Shown here: one piece after another, positions 43,402 through 52,559 of the stretch
Layout: every line of letters begins with the position of its first letter
Position numbering within the stretch: position 1 is the first letter of the stretch
Assembly (NCBI GenBank): GCA_046846435.1
Contig: CP128407.1
Coordinates: 496,001-560,000 of the forward strand
Origin: Nanosynbacter sp963524495
GTDB taxonomy: Bacteria > Patescibacteriota > Saccharimonadia > Saccharimonadales > Saccharimonadaceae
DNA: 64,000 nucleotides
Direction of reading: 5' to 3'
Made by a program: the position numbers and the translations under genes
Notes under the pieces: model-generated
Told to the model about the DNA's origin: nothing
Seen by the model: only the letters and a program-made list of their open reading frames with translations
Databases searched by the model: none

Positions 43402-44637
43402 TCATTTTAGTCCGTGCGCGTCTAGTAAACTTTCCACACCCGGTAATTTTTTGCCGCTCATTAGCTCGAGGCTCGCTCCGCCACCAGTAGAAATATGCGA
43501 AAATTGCCTGCCATCATGTCCATCCCACCCAAGGACAAACTCCGCCGTATCGCCACCGCCAATAATTGAGGTAACGCCGTGATTTTGCACAATGGCTTCG
43601 GCAATCCGGGCCGACCCCCGAGCAAACAACCGATTGGTCGAATACCCCAGCGGCCCATTCCAGATGACTGTTTTCGCCGAGGTAATCACCGAGGCAAATT
43701 GCGCCATCGTCTCAGTGCCAATATCTAGTGCCATCTCATTGTCGCCGATCTCATCAACCAACACTTCATGACGATCACCTGATACTTCTGGAGACGACGC
43801 CACTGCTACATCACTCGGTAGCTGCAAGAACTGATCGACCCGCTCACTGCCAACTTTCTCGGCAGCACGGCGGTAGATGGCCGCAAGCACTTGCTCTTGA
43901 TCCGGCTCAATCGTACTGTGGCCCATCCTATGGCCACGATAGGCGAGGAAGGTATTGGCCATTGCCCCGCCGATAAGGATCGTGTCAGCTTTATCAATCA
44001 GCCGCTCAATCAGCGCAATCTTATCAGCAATTTTCACACCGCCGATAATCGCCACTAGTGGTCGCGCTGGACGTGACATCGCTGCGGTTAGCGCAGTATA
44101 TTCGTGCACCAATAGATCACCGGCAAGCCCCGGCACATATAACGTAATTGCGTGCGTACTGGCATGAGCTCGATGCACCACCGCAAAACCATCCTGCACA
44201 AAATAATCTGGCCGCACTGCCCGAGCAATGGCCCTAGCAAACACCATATCATCACGCGACTCCTCATCATAAAACCGCAGGTTTTCTAGCATCAGCACGT
44301 CGCCGGCCGCCATATGCCGCACTGCTTGGCGTAGCTGATCACCGACGCAGCTATCAACAAACTGCACCGGCCGCCCGAGCAGCTCAGCCAGTCGACGTGC
44401 CACTGGACGCAGGCTGTATGCCGGGTCGGCCCCCTTTGGCCGCCCGAGGTGACTCATCAGAACAATCTTGCAGTGTTGCTCTAGTAGGTAGCGCAGAGTC
44501 GGCAAACTGGCGCGAATTCGTAAGTCACTAGCAATCCCACCAGTCGCAGTCAAGGGCACATTATAATCAACCCGCACCAGGACGGTCAGCCCGCGGAGAT
44601 TAACGTCATGAATTGTTTGCTTGAAAAATCTGCCCAC
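43402..44637 (-). CDS. pgk: Phosphoglycerate kinase
   Basis: 411 residues, GTG start with an AAAAGG site. VLVRVDYNVPL, LMSHLGRPKG, FVQDGFAVVHRAHAST and the C-terminal GGGDTAEFV...STGGGASLELMSGKKLPGVE are present. It makes ATP from 1,3-bisphosphoglycerate. It stands 12 bp downstream of pyk and 19 bp upstream of tpiA, forming an ATP-producing lower-glycolysis unit. Confidence 0.96.
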   Translation of the reverse strand: MGRFFKQTIHDVNLRGLTVLVRVDYNVPLTATGGIASDLRIRASLPTLRYLLEQHCKIVLMSHLGRPKGADPAYSLRPVARRLAELLGRPVQFVDSCVGDQLRQAVRHMAAGDVLMLENLRFYDEESRDDMVFARAIARAVRPDYFVQDGFAVVHRAHASTHAITLYVPGLAGDLLVHEYTALTAAMSRPARPLVAIIGGVKIADKIALIERLIDKADTILIGGAMANTFLAYRGHRMGHSTIEPDQEQVLAAIYRRAAEKVGSERVDQFLQLPSDVAVASSPEVSGDRHEVLVDEIGDNEMALDIGTETMAQFASVITSAKTVIWNGPLGYSTNRLFARGSARIAEAIVQNHGVTSIIGGGDTAEFVLGWDGHDGRQFSHISTGGGASLELMSGKKLPGVESLLDAHGLK

Positions 44638-44649
44638 CCTTTTCTCGTC

Positions 44650-46074
44650 CTACTCCATTGTCCGGATCTGGATATTGTCAGTCTTGCCCGGCCGGCCCGG
44701 TTGATGACCACTAACCAATACCAGGGTCACTGGATCCTCGCCAAAGTAACCTTCGGCCTTTAATTCCTCTGCTAACTTATTCGCCGAACCCAGACCGCTT
44801 GGGCGAACGTACGAGCGCGTAGCGTAGCTTAACGCTAATTTCTGGGCCGTTTTTTGGCTATCGGTAACGCTAATGATCGGCATATTTGGTCGAAAGGCAC
44901 CGACATTCACCGCGGTTGCACCCGTACTAGTTTCGGCGACAATCGCCCGCGCCTTGAGTTCTGTGGCTAACCGCGCCGCCGTGTAGCTGAGCAGCGCATC
45001 ATGTTTGCGACGCTTTTCACCCGACTCAACCGCCATGACATCACTGTGCTCCTGGGTATACATAATCGTCCGGCGCATCGCTTGCACTGTCTCGATCGGA
45101 TATTTACCGTTGGCCGTTTCATCCGACAACATCACCGTGTCGGCACCCTGGATGACCGCATTGGCAACGTCGCTCACCTCGGCGCGAGATGGCTCAGGGT
45201 TGTCAACCATGCTGCCCATCATCTGCGTCGCGACGATGCTGAGCTTAGAATATTTACGGCAAAGAGCGATAATACGCCGTTGGATAACTGGCACGATCTC
45301 CGCCCCGGCTTCAACCGCCAAGTCGCCACGCGCCACCATAATGCCGTCACTAGCCTTGACGATCTCCTCCAGATGCTCATCAGAGATCGCTGACTTAGTC
45401 TCGATTTTGGCAATGATATACGCATCCGAACCCAGCGCCGTCAGCCGCGAGCGCAGATCGATAATGTCGTCCTCCGTCTGTACAAAACTAAGCGCTACAT
45501 AATCAAAATCTTGACCAGCCGCCCACTCAATATCGGCGATATCTTTTGGCGTTAAGATGTCACCACCAAAATCGGTATCTGGCAGATTCAGACCCTTGCG
45601 GCTCATCAAAAATCCGTCATTCTGCACTTCCACCTTGATGGCCGTTGGACCAGCAATTTCACGAACGATCGACTTGATCTTGCCATCAAACATATACAGC
45701 GGCTCGCCGACTTTCATTTTCTCGGCGAGGTTATACTGGACGGGTAGATTGAAACCTCCATCATGTTCCGCAATCGACGAATCAAGCGTCAGCATATCAC
45801 CAGCCCGCACCGTCAGCATGTTGTCTTTGAGAACGCCGAGGCGGATTTTTGGACCTTGAAGGTCTTGGAGAATGGCAACTGGTTTGCCCTGCTCATGACT
45901 GGCTGTGCGGATCCAGTCGATTTGCTCACGCCGCTCGTCATAACTACCGTGGCTGAAATTCAGACGAAAGCCATTGACACCGGCCTGCATAAGTTGACTA
46001 ATTTTATCCTGACTCATCGTTGCCGGACCGACAGTCGCTAGGATTTTGGTACGTTTAAAAATTGTGTTACTCAT
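44650..46074 (-). CDS. pyk: Pyruvate kinase
   Basis: 474 residues. TKILATVGPA, RLNFSHGSY, the catalytic IIAKIETKSAI and MVARGDLAVEAGAEIVPVIQR are present, with an alpha/beta C-terminal domain. It makes pyruvate and ATP from phosphoenolpyruvate. TGTTATAAT (46082-46087) ends seven bases before the ATG. AAAAGG directly before the start would also be cut off in a leaderless transcript. Confidence 0.96.
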   Translation of the reverse strand: MSNTIFKRTKILATVGPATMSQDKISQLMQAGVNGFRLNFSHGSYDERREQIDWIRTASHEQGKPVAILQDLQGPKIRLGVLKDNMLTVRAGDMLTLDSSIAEHDGGFNLPVQYNLAEKMKVGEPLYMFDGKIKSIVREIAGPTAIKVEVQNDGFLMSRKGLNLPDTDFGGDILTPKDIADIEWAAGQDFDYVALSFVQTEDDIIDLRSRLTALGSDAYIIAKIETKSAISDEHLEEIVKASDGIMVARGDLAVEAGAEIVPVIQRRIIALCRKYSKLSIVATQMMGSMVDNPEPSRAEVSDVANAVIQGADTVMLSDETANGKYPIETVQAMRRTIMYTQEHSDVMAVESGEKRRKHDALLSYTAARLATELKARAIVAETSTGATAVNVGAFRPNMPIISVTDSQKTAQKLALSYATRSYVRPSGLGSANKLAEELKAEGYFGEDPVTLVLVSGHQPGRPGKTDNIQIRTME

Positions 46075-46120
46075 CCTTTTGATTATAACACCGGTTAGGC
46101 ACTGAGAAAAGATATAATCA

Positions 46121-46837
46121 CTATTCAGAATTTACTGCCCGATATCGAGCGATTGCCTGGCGGGCTGCTTGCTGTTGAGCCACCTGCTTGGACGGACCCA
46201 CACCGCGCCCCATCAGCGTTTCGCCGACGAACACCCCAAGCGTAAATACCTTATCATGATCTGGGCCTTCCTCGCCCAAAACTTTATACACCGGCGTCTG
46301 ACCATCAACGCGCTGAGAAATTTCCTGCAAATACGACTTCGGATCGCGCCAGCTGCCTGATTCCAAAATTCCGTCCAACTTAACGATGATATGTTTATGA
46401 ATAAAATCGCGCGCATCGTCAAAGCCGCGCTCCAGATAAATCGCGCCGATCACCGCCTCGAACGCATTGGCTAAAATCTGTAAGTGCGCCCGATCCGATC
46501 CATTTTTCTCACCCTTGGACATGCGAATCAACGGCCCGTAACCTAATTTATCGCCCGCATCGCCGATACTTTCTGTGCGCACCAGCGCCGCCCGCCACGC
46601 CGTCAAAACTCCTTCCGGCTCAGAAAAATGCGTAAATAAATACTCCGTTACCGCTAGCTCCAACACCGCATCACCTAAAAATTCCAGCCGCTCATTATGC
46701 TCGTGGACAGATTTTCGGTGTTCGTTCACATAACTACGATGAGTTAAAGCCGTAATCAGCAAATCCAAATTTGTAAACTCAAAACCTAATTTTTCGCGCG
46801 CAAACTCCTGATACGGCGCCGTATTCATGCCGCTCAT
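46121..46837 (-). CDS. rnc: Ribonuclease III
   Basis: 238 residues. The signature ERLEFLGDAVLELAVTEYLF carries the catalytic acidic residues and the second site is NAFEAVIGAIYLERG; a C-terminal dsRNA-binding domain (about 165-235, DPKSYLQEISQ...VAQQQAARQAIARY) follows. It processes rRNA and other double-stranded RNA. AGGAG site; begins one base after the NUDIX stop. Confidence 0.96.
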   Translation of the reverse strand: MSGMNTAPYQEFAREKLGFEFTNLDLLITALTHRSYVNEHRKSVHEHNERLEFLGDAVLELAVTEYLFTHFSEPEGVLTAWRAALVRTESIGDAGDKLGYGPLIRMSKGEKNGSDRAHLQILANAFEAVIGAIYLERGFDDARDFIHKHIIVKLDGILESGSWRDPKSYLQEISQRVDGQTPVYKVLGEEGPDHDKVFTLGVFVGETLMGRGVGPSKQVAQQQAARQAIARYRAVNSE

Positions 46838-47335
46838 TTATAGATTCTCCTGCCTGATTCGTTTCATGGCGAGCAAAATCAGCTTGCCAATATCCTCGTA
46901 CTCAATTTCATCCAGCGCCTCATGGAACGTAAACCACGCCAGGCCATTCATCCAGTCTTCTTTTTGCAGTTTTTCGTCCGGATCAAGCGCCTTCATCAGG
47001 TACACTTGCTGCGAAATCAACACTAACTTATCGAGTCGGCGGTAGCGAAAATTAATTTTGCCCAGCCAACCGCACACCTCGATGTTCTTGAGGCCAGCTT
47101 CCTCACCAACCTCACGCTTGGCGGCGGCCTGCGCTGTCTCGCCCGGTTCAACGTGACCCTTGGGAATTGTCCAACGATCCCGTGCGTCTTGGTAGAGCAG
47201 AAACTCAACATCGCCCTTTTTATTGCGTCGAAACACCACGCCACCGGCGGTTGGCTCGCGAACTATTTCTTGGATTGACGGTTTTTTGCGACCGCCAAAA
47301 TATTTCTTAATATGATCAAAGCTGCTTGTCTTCAT
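46838..47335 (-). CDS. NUDIX hydrolase
   Basis: 165 residues from the ATG at 47335 (AAGAGG six bases upstream); two other in-frame ATGs lie just upstream. The NUDIX box reads GHVEPGETAQAAAKREVGEEAGL, fully canonical, preceded by RWTIPK. FRRNKKGDVEFLLYQD resembles (di)adenosine polyphosphate or MutT-like hydrolases; the substrate is not decidable. It overlaps nusB by 20 bp. Confidence 0.92.
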   Translation of the reverse strand: MKTSSFDHIKKYFGGRKKPSIQEIVREPTAGGVVFRRNKKGDVEFLLYQDARDRWTIPKGHVEPGETAQAAAKREVGEEAGLKNIEVCGWLGKINFRYRRLDKLVLISQQVYLMKALDPDEKLQKEDWMNGLAWFTFHEALDEIEYEDIGKLILLAMKRIRQENL

Positions 47336-47771
47336 CGGCATCCTCTTGAAGGGAGCGATACGCCGTGCCGAGCACACCGTTCACAAATTTCCCTGAGTTA
47401 TCCGAACCAAACGTTTTTGCAAGTTCCACTGCTTCGTTGATAGCCACTTTTGGTGGCACCGCCGCCCGAGAAAACAATAATTCATACAGCCCGAGCCGTA
47501 GTACCGTCCGGTCAATTCGCGATATCTGCTCAATCGGCCATTCTGGCGCCAGCGGACGAAGCTTATCATCAAGCTCTGCTTTATGCATGGTGACGCCATC
47601 AATCAGACTTCGTACAAACTCAACATCATCGACTGACGATTTGTATTTCTCAAGATTGCGCGTCAAGATATCGGCGACATCAACCTCGCTGTCGCCAACT
47701 TCCTGGCGAAACTCAATCTCGTATAACGTCTGCAACGCGACGATTCGTCCCAAATGACGGTTTGAAGCCAT
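47316..47771 (-). CDS. nusB: Transcription antitermination factor NusB
   Basis: 151 residues, all-helical. ASNRHLGRIVALQTLYEIEFR at the N-terminus, IDRTVLRLGLYELLF and PPKVAINEAVELAKTFGSDNSGKFVNGVL (cited in parts) are diagnostic. It binds boxA RNA with S10 in rRNA antitermination. Preceded 27 bp upstream by rpmF. Confidence 0.95.
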   Translation of the reverse strand: MASNRHLGRIVALQTLYEIEFRQEVGDSEVDVADILTRNLEKYKSSVDDVEFVRSLIDGVTMHKAELDDKLRPLAPEWPIEQISRIDRTVLRLGLYELLFSRAAVPPKVAINEAVELAKTFGSDNSGKFVNGVLGTAYRSLQEDADEDKQL

Positions 47772-47798
47772 GACAAAAACGTTCCTGTTCGTGTTAGT

Positions 47799-47948
47799 TT
47801 ATTTTGTACTCTTCTTACCGGTCTCACGCTTGGTCGTCTTGACTTTAACTGGTGACGTCCCGTTGACGCGGCGTGCTAATTTCAGTACCAAGTGGCTGCG
47901 ACGCAGACCGGTCTTGCGCGGGCTACTCTGCTTTTTTGGTTGTGCCAT
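47799..47948 (-). CDS. rpmF: 50S ribosomal protein L32 (short, zinc-free)
   Basis: 49 residues, found by translating the minus strand. It starts MAQPKKQSSPRKTGLRRSHL, with the P-x-R-K-x-G-x-R-R-S-H core of L32. The C-terminal zinc ribbon of many L32 proteins is absent and replaced by a Lys/Thr-rich tail ending KKSTK. An AAAGGAG site stands 8 bp before the ATG at 47948. It heads the rpmF-nusB-NUDIX-rnc unit. Confidence 0.9.
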   Translation of the reverse strand: MAQPKKQSSPRKTGLRRSHLVLKLARRVNGTSPVKVKTTKRETGKKSTK

Positions 47949-48049
47949 AGAAAAATCTCCTTTATTTCAGTTTATCGTAACACTTGGGCTTCATTATACC
48001 GGTTTTTGATAGATTTCTCAAGGGGATACAAGGTGGTGGCAGTGAGTTA

Positions 48050-48078
48050 TTGACTTTATTAAGTGTTTATGATATTAT
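48050..48078 (+). promoter_or_regulatory. Promoter of the secreted protein gene at 48120
   Basis: TTGACT at 48050-48055, 17-bp spacer, TATTAT at 48073-48078, giving a leader of about 35 nt with an AAGGA site. Confidence 0.72.
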
Positions 48079-48119
48079 TAAAGACATCATACCCAACCAC
48101 TAAGCAAGGATATTTTACG

Positions 48120-48584
48120 ATGAGCAACTTATTACACAACTGGATCGCTGAGACAACTCCAAAAACACCAGAGCAGGCAGCGAGGCGGCGCGGTACATTA
48201 GCTAAAGTGGGCGCTGCGGCCGTAGGCGTGGCAATGGTTACATTTGGGTGTAACCTTACCGCTCAGCACCTAGGTAGTGCCGAGAAGGGATCAATGGATC
48301 ATGTTGCCGATGCCGCAACCCTTATTGTGGAAGGCGGCGCCCAAATACGCGATACCGGCGGAGTTACCGATGATAACCTTTTAGCAACTTTTACGTCAAC
48401 GGGGAAACTAGAAGTCGCTGTGACTGATGGCGTCTGGCGTAATGACAACCCGAATAGTGGACCATGGATTTGCATAACCGAAAGCACTGCTGGCCAAGCC
48501 ATGCCCGGAATAGGACTAGATCCCAACAACAAAGACAACCTCGTATGTATTAACAGCCAAGAAGCTTCCCTACTTAGTACTTAG
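48120..48584 (+). CDS. Membrane-anchored or secreted hypothetical protein
   Basis: 154 residues from the ATG at 48120; the frame extends upstream to 48063, but the promoter ends at 48078. Residues 22-24 are RRR, followed by a hydrophobic segment (VGAAAVGVAMVTFGC) that could be a signal or anchor. The outer part has two further Cys (WICITE, NLVCINS) that could pair. Function unknown. It is transcribed against leuS, with only 14 bp between the stops. Confidence 0.68.
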   Translation: MSNLLHNWIAETTPKTPEQAARRRGTLAKVGAAAVGVAMVTFGCNLTAQHLGSAEKGSMDHVADAATLIVEGGAQIRDTGGVTDDNLLATFTSTGKLEVAVTDGVWRNDNPNSGPWICITESTAGQAMPGIGLDPNNKDNLVCINSQEASLLST

Positions 48585-48598
48585 CAGTATTAATACAT

Positions 48599-51193
48599 CT
48601 AGACAACAATATTCACCAACTTCCCCGGCACATAAATCACCTTTTTCGGTGTCCGGGCGTCGAGATAGGCGCAAACTTTTTCGTCATCCAGCGCCCGTCG
48701 CTCAATCGTTTCTTTATCGGCGTCAACCGGCAACTCCAGCCGTGATCGGAGCTTGCCGTTGACCTGAACGATGATGGTCATCACATCGCTCACCAGATAT
48801 TTTTCATCCCACTTTGGCCAGTGATTAACGTGAATGGTATCAGCATGGCCCAATTCCTGCCACAATTCTTCAGTTATGTGCGGCGCAAATGGTGCCAAAA
48901 TTTGCAGCAGACTCTCCAGGGTAAACCGCCATGTTTCTGACGCTTGCATGCCATGTGATTCTTTGAACTTGTATAGACTATTGACTATTTCCATCATCGC
49001 CGCCACTGCCGTATTGAATTTTTCGTCCTCGATATCGCGGGTGACTTTCTTGATAGTGAGGTGAGTGAGGCGCAACAGCTCCGCGACTACATCACCATCC
49101 TCCGCCAGAGTACACTCTTCGCTCAAATCTCCACTGGAGATTTCTCGCGAGCGTTCGGCTGAAGTGTCCGCTATTCGCGAACACTTCACAGCCTCTGTCA
49201 GAGGAGGTAATGTAGCCGCCTCAACAAACTCCTGTACCACATTCCACACTCGGTTTAAGAACCGATACGTCCCCGGCACCCCGCGCGGATCCCATGGTGC
49301 ATCCATATCATACGGCGCGATAAACATTTCATATACGCGCAGCGCATCAGCACCATAACCAGAGTCCATAATCTCCATCGGATCGATAACATTGCCCTTG
49401 GACTTACTCATTTTTTGACCGTCTGGCGCCATGATGTAAGCATTGTACATCATTCGTTTGAACGGCTCCGGTGTCGGCACTAGACCGAGTTTATAGAAAA
49501 AGCGCATCCAAAAACGACTATACAATAGGTGTGCTACCGCATGATCGGCGCCATTGTAATAATCGACTGGCGCCCAGTGTTTGATCAGCTCTGGATTCCA
49601 CGCCTGCTGGTCGTTGTGCGGATCGAGATAGCGTAGGAAGTACCAACTGGAGCAGGCATAGCCGTCCAGCGTATCAGTTTCGCGTCGCCCCTCATGCCAA
49701 TTGTCGCCCGCTGGCTTTGGCTCGGTGATTGGCACAGTTTTACCCGTTTCAACATCAACCCACACGCGCACCCAATCATCAACTTGTGCCAGGACCGACG
49801 TATTGCCACCCGTTGGTTTGAAATTCTCGACTTCTGGCAGAATCACTGGTAAGCACTCATCCGCCACAGCAATCGGCTTAAAGCCATCAACATGCACCAT
49901 CGGGATTGGCGCACCCCAGTACCGCTGGCGAGAAATCAGCCAGTCACGCATTTTGTAAGTAGTTTTACCACGACCAGACCCCTGCTGCTCCAGCCACGCT
50001 ACAATTTGTTCGCGGGCATCTTCACTCCGCGTACCGTCGAATTGCCCAGAATTGATCAACTCGCCTTCACCAGTGTAGCAACCAATATCTGCCGAATCCT
50101 CTGGCTTGTCAACCACCTGAACAATTGGCAGATTAAATTTCTCAGCAAAGGCAAAGTCACGTTCATCATGCGCCGGCACTGCCATGACTGCACCCGTGCC
50201 ATAGCCACTCAGTACGTAGTCAGCCACCCAAATTGGCACTTTCTGGCCGTTGACCGGATTGATAGCATAACTACCAGTAAATACGCCAGTTTTATCTTTA
50301 TTTTCCTGGCGCTCAACGTCGGATTTCTGTTGTGCCGCCATCACATAGGCCTCAACTGCTTGGCGCGTATCAGCATTAACCAGCTGAGGTACCAATGGAT
50401 GTTCTGGCGCCAGTGCCACGTAGCTGGCACCAAACAGAGTATCAGGGCGCGTAGTGAAAACAGTGATGACATCGTCGCAGCCTTCAACCGCAAACTCAAC
50501 CTCCGCACCGACCGACCGGCCGATCCAGTTTTTCTGCATGGTCTTGACCATGTCCGTCCAGTCTAGGTCATCAGTCGCCTCTAGAATCTCATCAGCATAG
50601 GCCGTAATGCGGAAAAACCACTGTTTGAGGTTACGCTTGGTCACAGGATTGCCGCAGCGCCAACATTTGCCGCCCTCAACTTGCTCGTTAGCTAGCACCG
50701 TATTGTCAGTATCACACCACCATTGCGGCTGCTCTTTTTGGTATGCCAAATCGTGCTTGTATAGCTGCGTAAAAATCCACTGAGTCCACTTGTAATACTC
50801 AGGGTCGGCAGTAGAAATCTCCTTTGACCAATCATAACCGAAGCCGAGGCGCTTCAACTGAGCAATGAAATGAGCCTTAGCTTCGTCATGTGCTACCCGC
50901 GGCGTTTTACCAACCTTGATAGCGTAATTTTCCACTGGCAGTCCGAAGCTGTCCCAACCAATTGGATGATAAGTATTATAGCCCTGTTGGCGCTTGAGGC
51001 GCGCTTTAATGTCGGCAAACTGAAACGTCCGACCATGGCCTATGTGAATGCCAGCTCCAGTGATGCCGGGGAGCATACTGAGGCTGTAATACTTTGGGCG
51101 CGTTGTATCACTAAGATCAGTGACATAAGTGCCGTCAGCCTCCCATTTATCTTGCCATTTTTTCTCAATTTCCGTCGGATTGTAGCGTCTCAT
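48599..51193 (-). CDS. leuS: Leucyl-tRNA synthetase with in-frame palindromic element
   Basis: 864 residues from the ATG at 51193 (MRRYNPTEIEKKWQDKW). HIGH appears as IHIGHGRT, the zinc pair as WWCDT.../CWRCG, the CP1 editing domain is present, and KMSKSKGN lies near residue 595. Residues about 662-700 (VKCSRIADTSAERSREISSG and on) are an extra segment in the linker before the anticodon helices (ELLRLTHLTIKKVTRDIE). That segment is encoded by repeat copy 2 and has no counterpart in other LeuRS known to me. TGATATACT ends seven bases before the ATG, and AAGGAGT fills the gap. Confidence 0.95.
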   Translation of the reverse strand: MRRYNPTEIEKKWQDKWEADGTYVTDLSDTTRPKYYSLSMLPGITGAGIHIGHGRTFQFADIKARLKRQQGYNTYHPIGWDSFGLPVENYAIKVGKTPRVAHDEAKAHFIAQLKRLGFGYDWSKEISTADPEYYKWTQWIFTQLYKHDLAYQKEQPQWWCDTDNTVLANEQVEGGKCWRCGNPVTKRNLKQWFFRITAYADEILEATDDLDWTDMVKTMQKNWIGRSVGAEVEFAVEGCDDVITVFTTRPDTLFGASYVALAPEHPLVPQLVNADTRQAVEAYVMAAQQKSDVERQENKDKTGVFTGSYAINPVNGQKVPIWVADYVLSGYGTGAVMAVPAHDERDFAFAEKFNLPIVQVVDKPEDSADIGCYTGEGELINSGQFDGTRSEDAREQIVAWLEQQGSGRGKTTYKMRDWLISRQRYWGAPIPMVHVDGFKPIAVADECLPVILPEVENFKPTGGNTSVLAQVDDWVRVWVDVETGKTVPITEPKPAGDNWHEGRRETDTLDGYACSSWYFLRYLDPHNDQQAWNPELIKHWAPVDYYNGADHAVAHLLYSRFWMRFFYKLGLVPTPEPFKRMMYNAYIMAPDGQKMSKSKGNVIDPMEIMDSGYGADALRVYEMFIAPYDMDAPWDPRGVPGTYRFLNRVWNVVQEFVEAATLPPLTEAVKCSRIADTSAERSREISSGDLSEECTLAEDGDVVAELLRLTHLTIKKVTRDIEDEKFNTAVAAMMEIVNSLYKFKESHGMQASETWRFTLESLLQILAPFAPHITEELWQELGHADTIHVNHWPKWDEKYLVSDVMTIIVQVNGKLRSRLELPVDADKETIERRALDDEKVCAYLDARTPKKVIYVPGKLVNIVV
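49093..49208 (-). repeat. Palindromic repeat element, copy 2 (inside leuS)
   Basis: 116 bp, about 91% identical to 352-467, in the opposite orientation. Inverted arms lie at 49099-49110 and 49193-49204 (one arm has two changes). It stays open in the leuS frame and adds about 39 residues. Orientation relative to leuS gives the same reading frame as the open frame of copy 1. Confidence 0.87.
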
Positions 51194-51206
51194 ACTCCTT
51201 AGTATA

Positions 51207-52529
51207 TCATCTCTCGACGCTAGTGTCGGTGTCTTCATCGTTCTCATCCGTGGAGGCACCACCCCTAGCAAACGGCGGTATTGGTGATGAGCCGGCAAAA
51301 TCCCGAAGTACTGATTTAAGATTATCGGCATCTGACGGTATATCAATTTGCTCTGACTTACTGTAGTCGAACGTCATGTCCATAGTGAGATCCCGATCCT
51401 TGTCGCCATCTGAGCCGCGCGCCTTGATTTCGAGCGCTTTAAGCTGGTGCGACCACGGATCGACCCAGATGCGTATAGTGGGCAATCTCTTTGACGACGT
51501 AGTTTTATTTGCTGTATTGAATACTTTGTCACCATAGCATTCCTTGATTTTCTTGCCAAGTTTTGTATCCCCTAGGGAGTCGACAAATGCGCGTAGTTTG
51601 TCTGACATTTTACTGTCCGAAGCTAAATCAATTTCAAAGCCAGGCACACCATCACGCGGCTCGACCTTAGCGTCCTTTTTGACCGTCACAAAGCTGTTTT
51701 TGCGATACGCGTTGATCAGTTCGCTACGCACCTGCTGGTCACCATTGATCAAATCAAAGATTTCTTGAGAGCACGTGTCTTTGTTTGTATGTGATGCTCC
51801 AAGCTCATCAAATGATACCTTAAGCCACTTGCCTTCAATTTTGTTAAGTTTTTCATCAAGCTGTTTGAGGATCTGGTCGCGTATCATCGTCGACCGCGTA
51901 TCTGGTAGTACTCCCCGGCTTCGAGCCTTGATGATCGTCTCTACCATCTGGCGCACGATATCTTTTAGATGTTCGCTCTTAATATAAATCGTGCCTTTGC
52001 CGTCAGCCACCATTGTGAAGATGACGTCTTGCTGGATCTCCATGCCGTTGATCGCTAATGTAATGGTAGCCTCGGTTTTTGATTTTGGTGGGTCAGCAGC
52101 GGCTTTGAGCTTGACATCAATACGATTACCGTTGCCGAGATTCATGACGAGTTTACCCGAGGAAACCACCTTTTTGGTCTGAAATGAATTAACCACTGCA
52201 TCAGTCACCATCCTCTGCGGATCTTGCCACCAGAAAAAGTACAACAGTACCGCAGCAATAGCCAGCAGCAATACGACCGAGCCGGTAACAATACCGATGA
52301 TGAGGCCGGTTTTCTTTTTTGGCGGCATAACCGAATTCATGATCGGTGGTTGCGATGTCGGCGATGCTGGTCGCGCCGGCGTCGATGCAGGCTGATCAGC
52401 CTGTGTGGGCGGAGTCGTTGTCGACTGTGATGAGCTTGATGTGCCCGTCGACTGCGACGCTGCCGGCGATGTTGACGCAGCGGCTTTATCCGCTGGCGTT
52501 TTCTTGTTATTCGTACCCTCGTCGTCCAT
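51207..52529 (-). CDS. Membrane-anchored protein with LolA/LprG-like outer domain
   Basis: 440 residues: a disordered Ser/Thr/Pro/Gln-rich cytoplasmic start (1-72), one membrane helix (about 74-98), then a beta-rich domain (about 100-400) with VTDAVVNSFQTKKVVSSGKLVMNL and IRIWVDPWSHQLKALEIKARG, the pattern of LolA/LppX/LprG-type lipid-binding folds. Two Cys (DTCSQ, KECYG) may form a disulfide. AAGGAGG site. Function inferred only from fold likeness. Confidence 0.72.
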   Translation of the reverse strand: MDDEGTNNKKTPADKAAASTSPAASQSTGTSSSSQSTTTPPTQADQPASTPARPASPTSQPPIMNSVMPPKKKTGLIIGIVTGSVVLLLAIAAVLLYFFWWQDPQRMVTDAVVNSFQTKKVVSSGKLVMNLGNGNRIDVKLKAAADPPKSKTEATITLAINGMEIQQDVIFTMVADGKGTIYIKSEHLKDIVRQMVETIIKARSRGVLPDTRSTMIRDQILKQLDEKLNKIEGKWLKVSFDELGASHTNKDTCSQEIFDLINGDQQVRSELINAYRKNSFVTVKKDAKVEPRDGVPGFEIDLASDSKMSDKLRAFVDSLGDTKLGKKIKECYGDKVFNTANKTTSSKRLPTIRIWVDPWSHQLKALEIKARGSDGDKDRDLTMDMTFDYSKSEQIDIPSDADNLKSVLRDFAGSSPIPPFARGGASTDENDEDTDTSVER

Positions 52530-52559
52530 ATTCCTCCTTGTTATACTTTCATTGTATCA

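Noticed and set aside
47770..48009. 79-codon plus-strand hydrophobic frame
   Set aside because: It is antisense to rpmF, whose L32 sequence and AAAGGAG site are clear.
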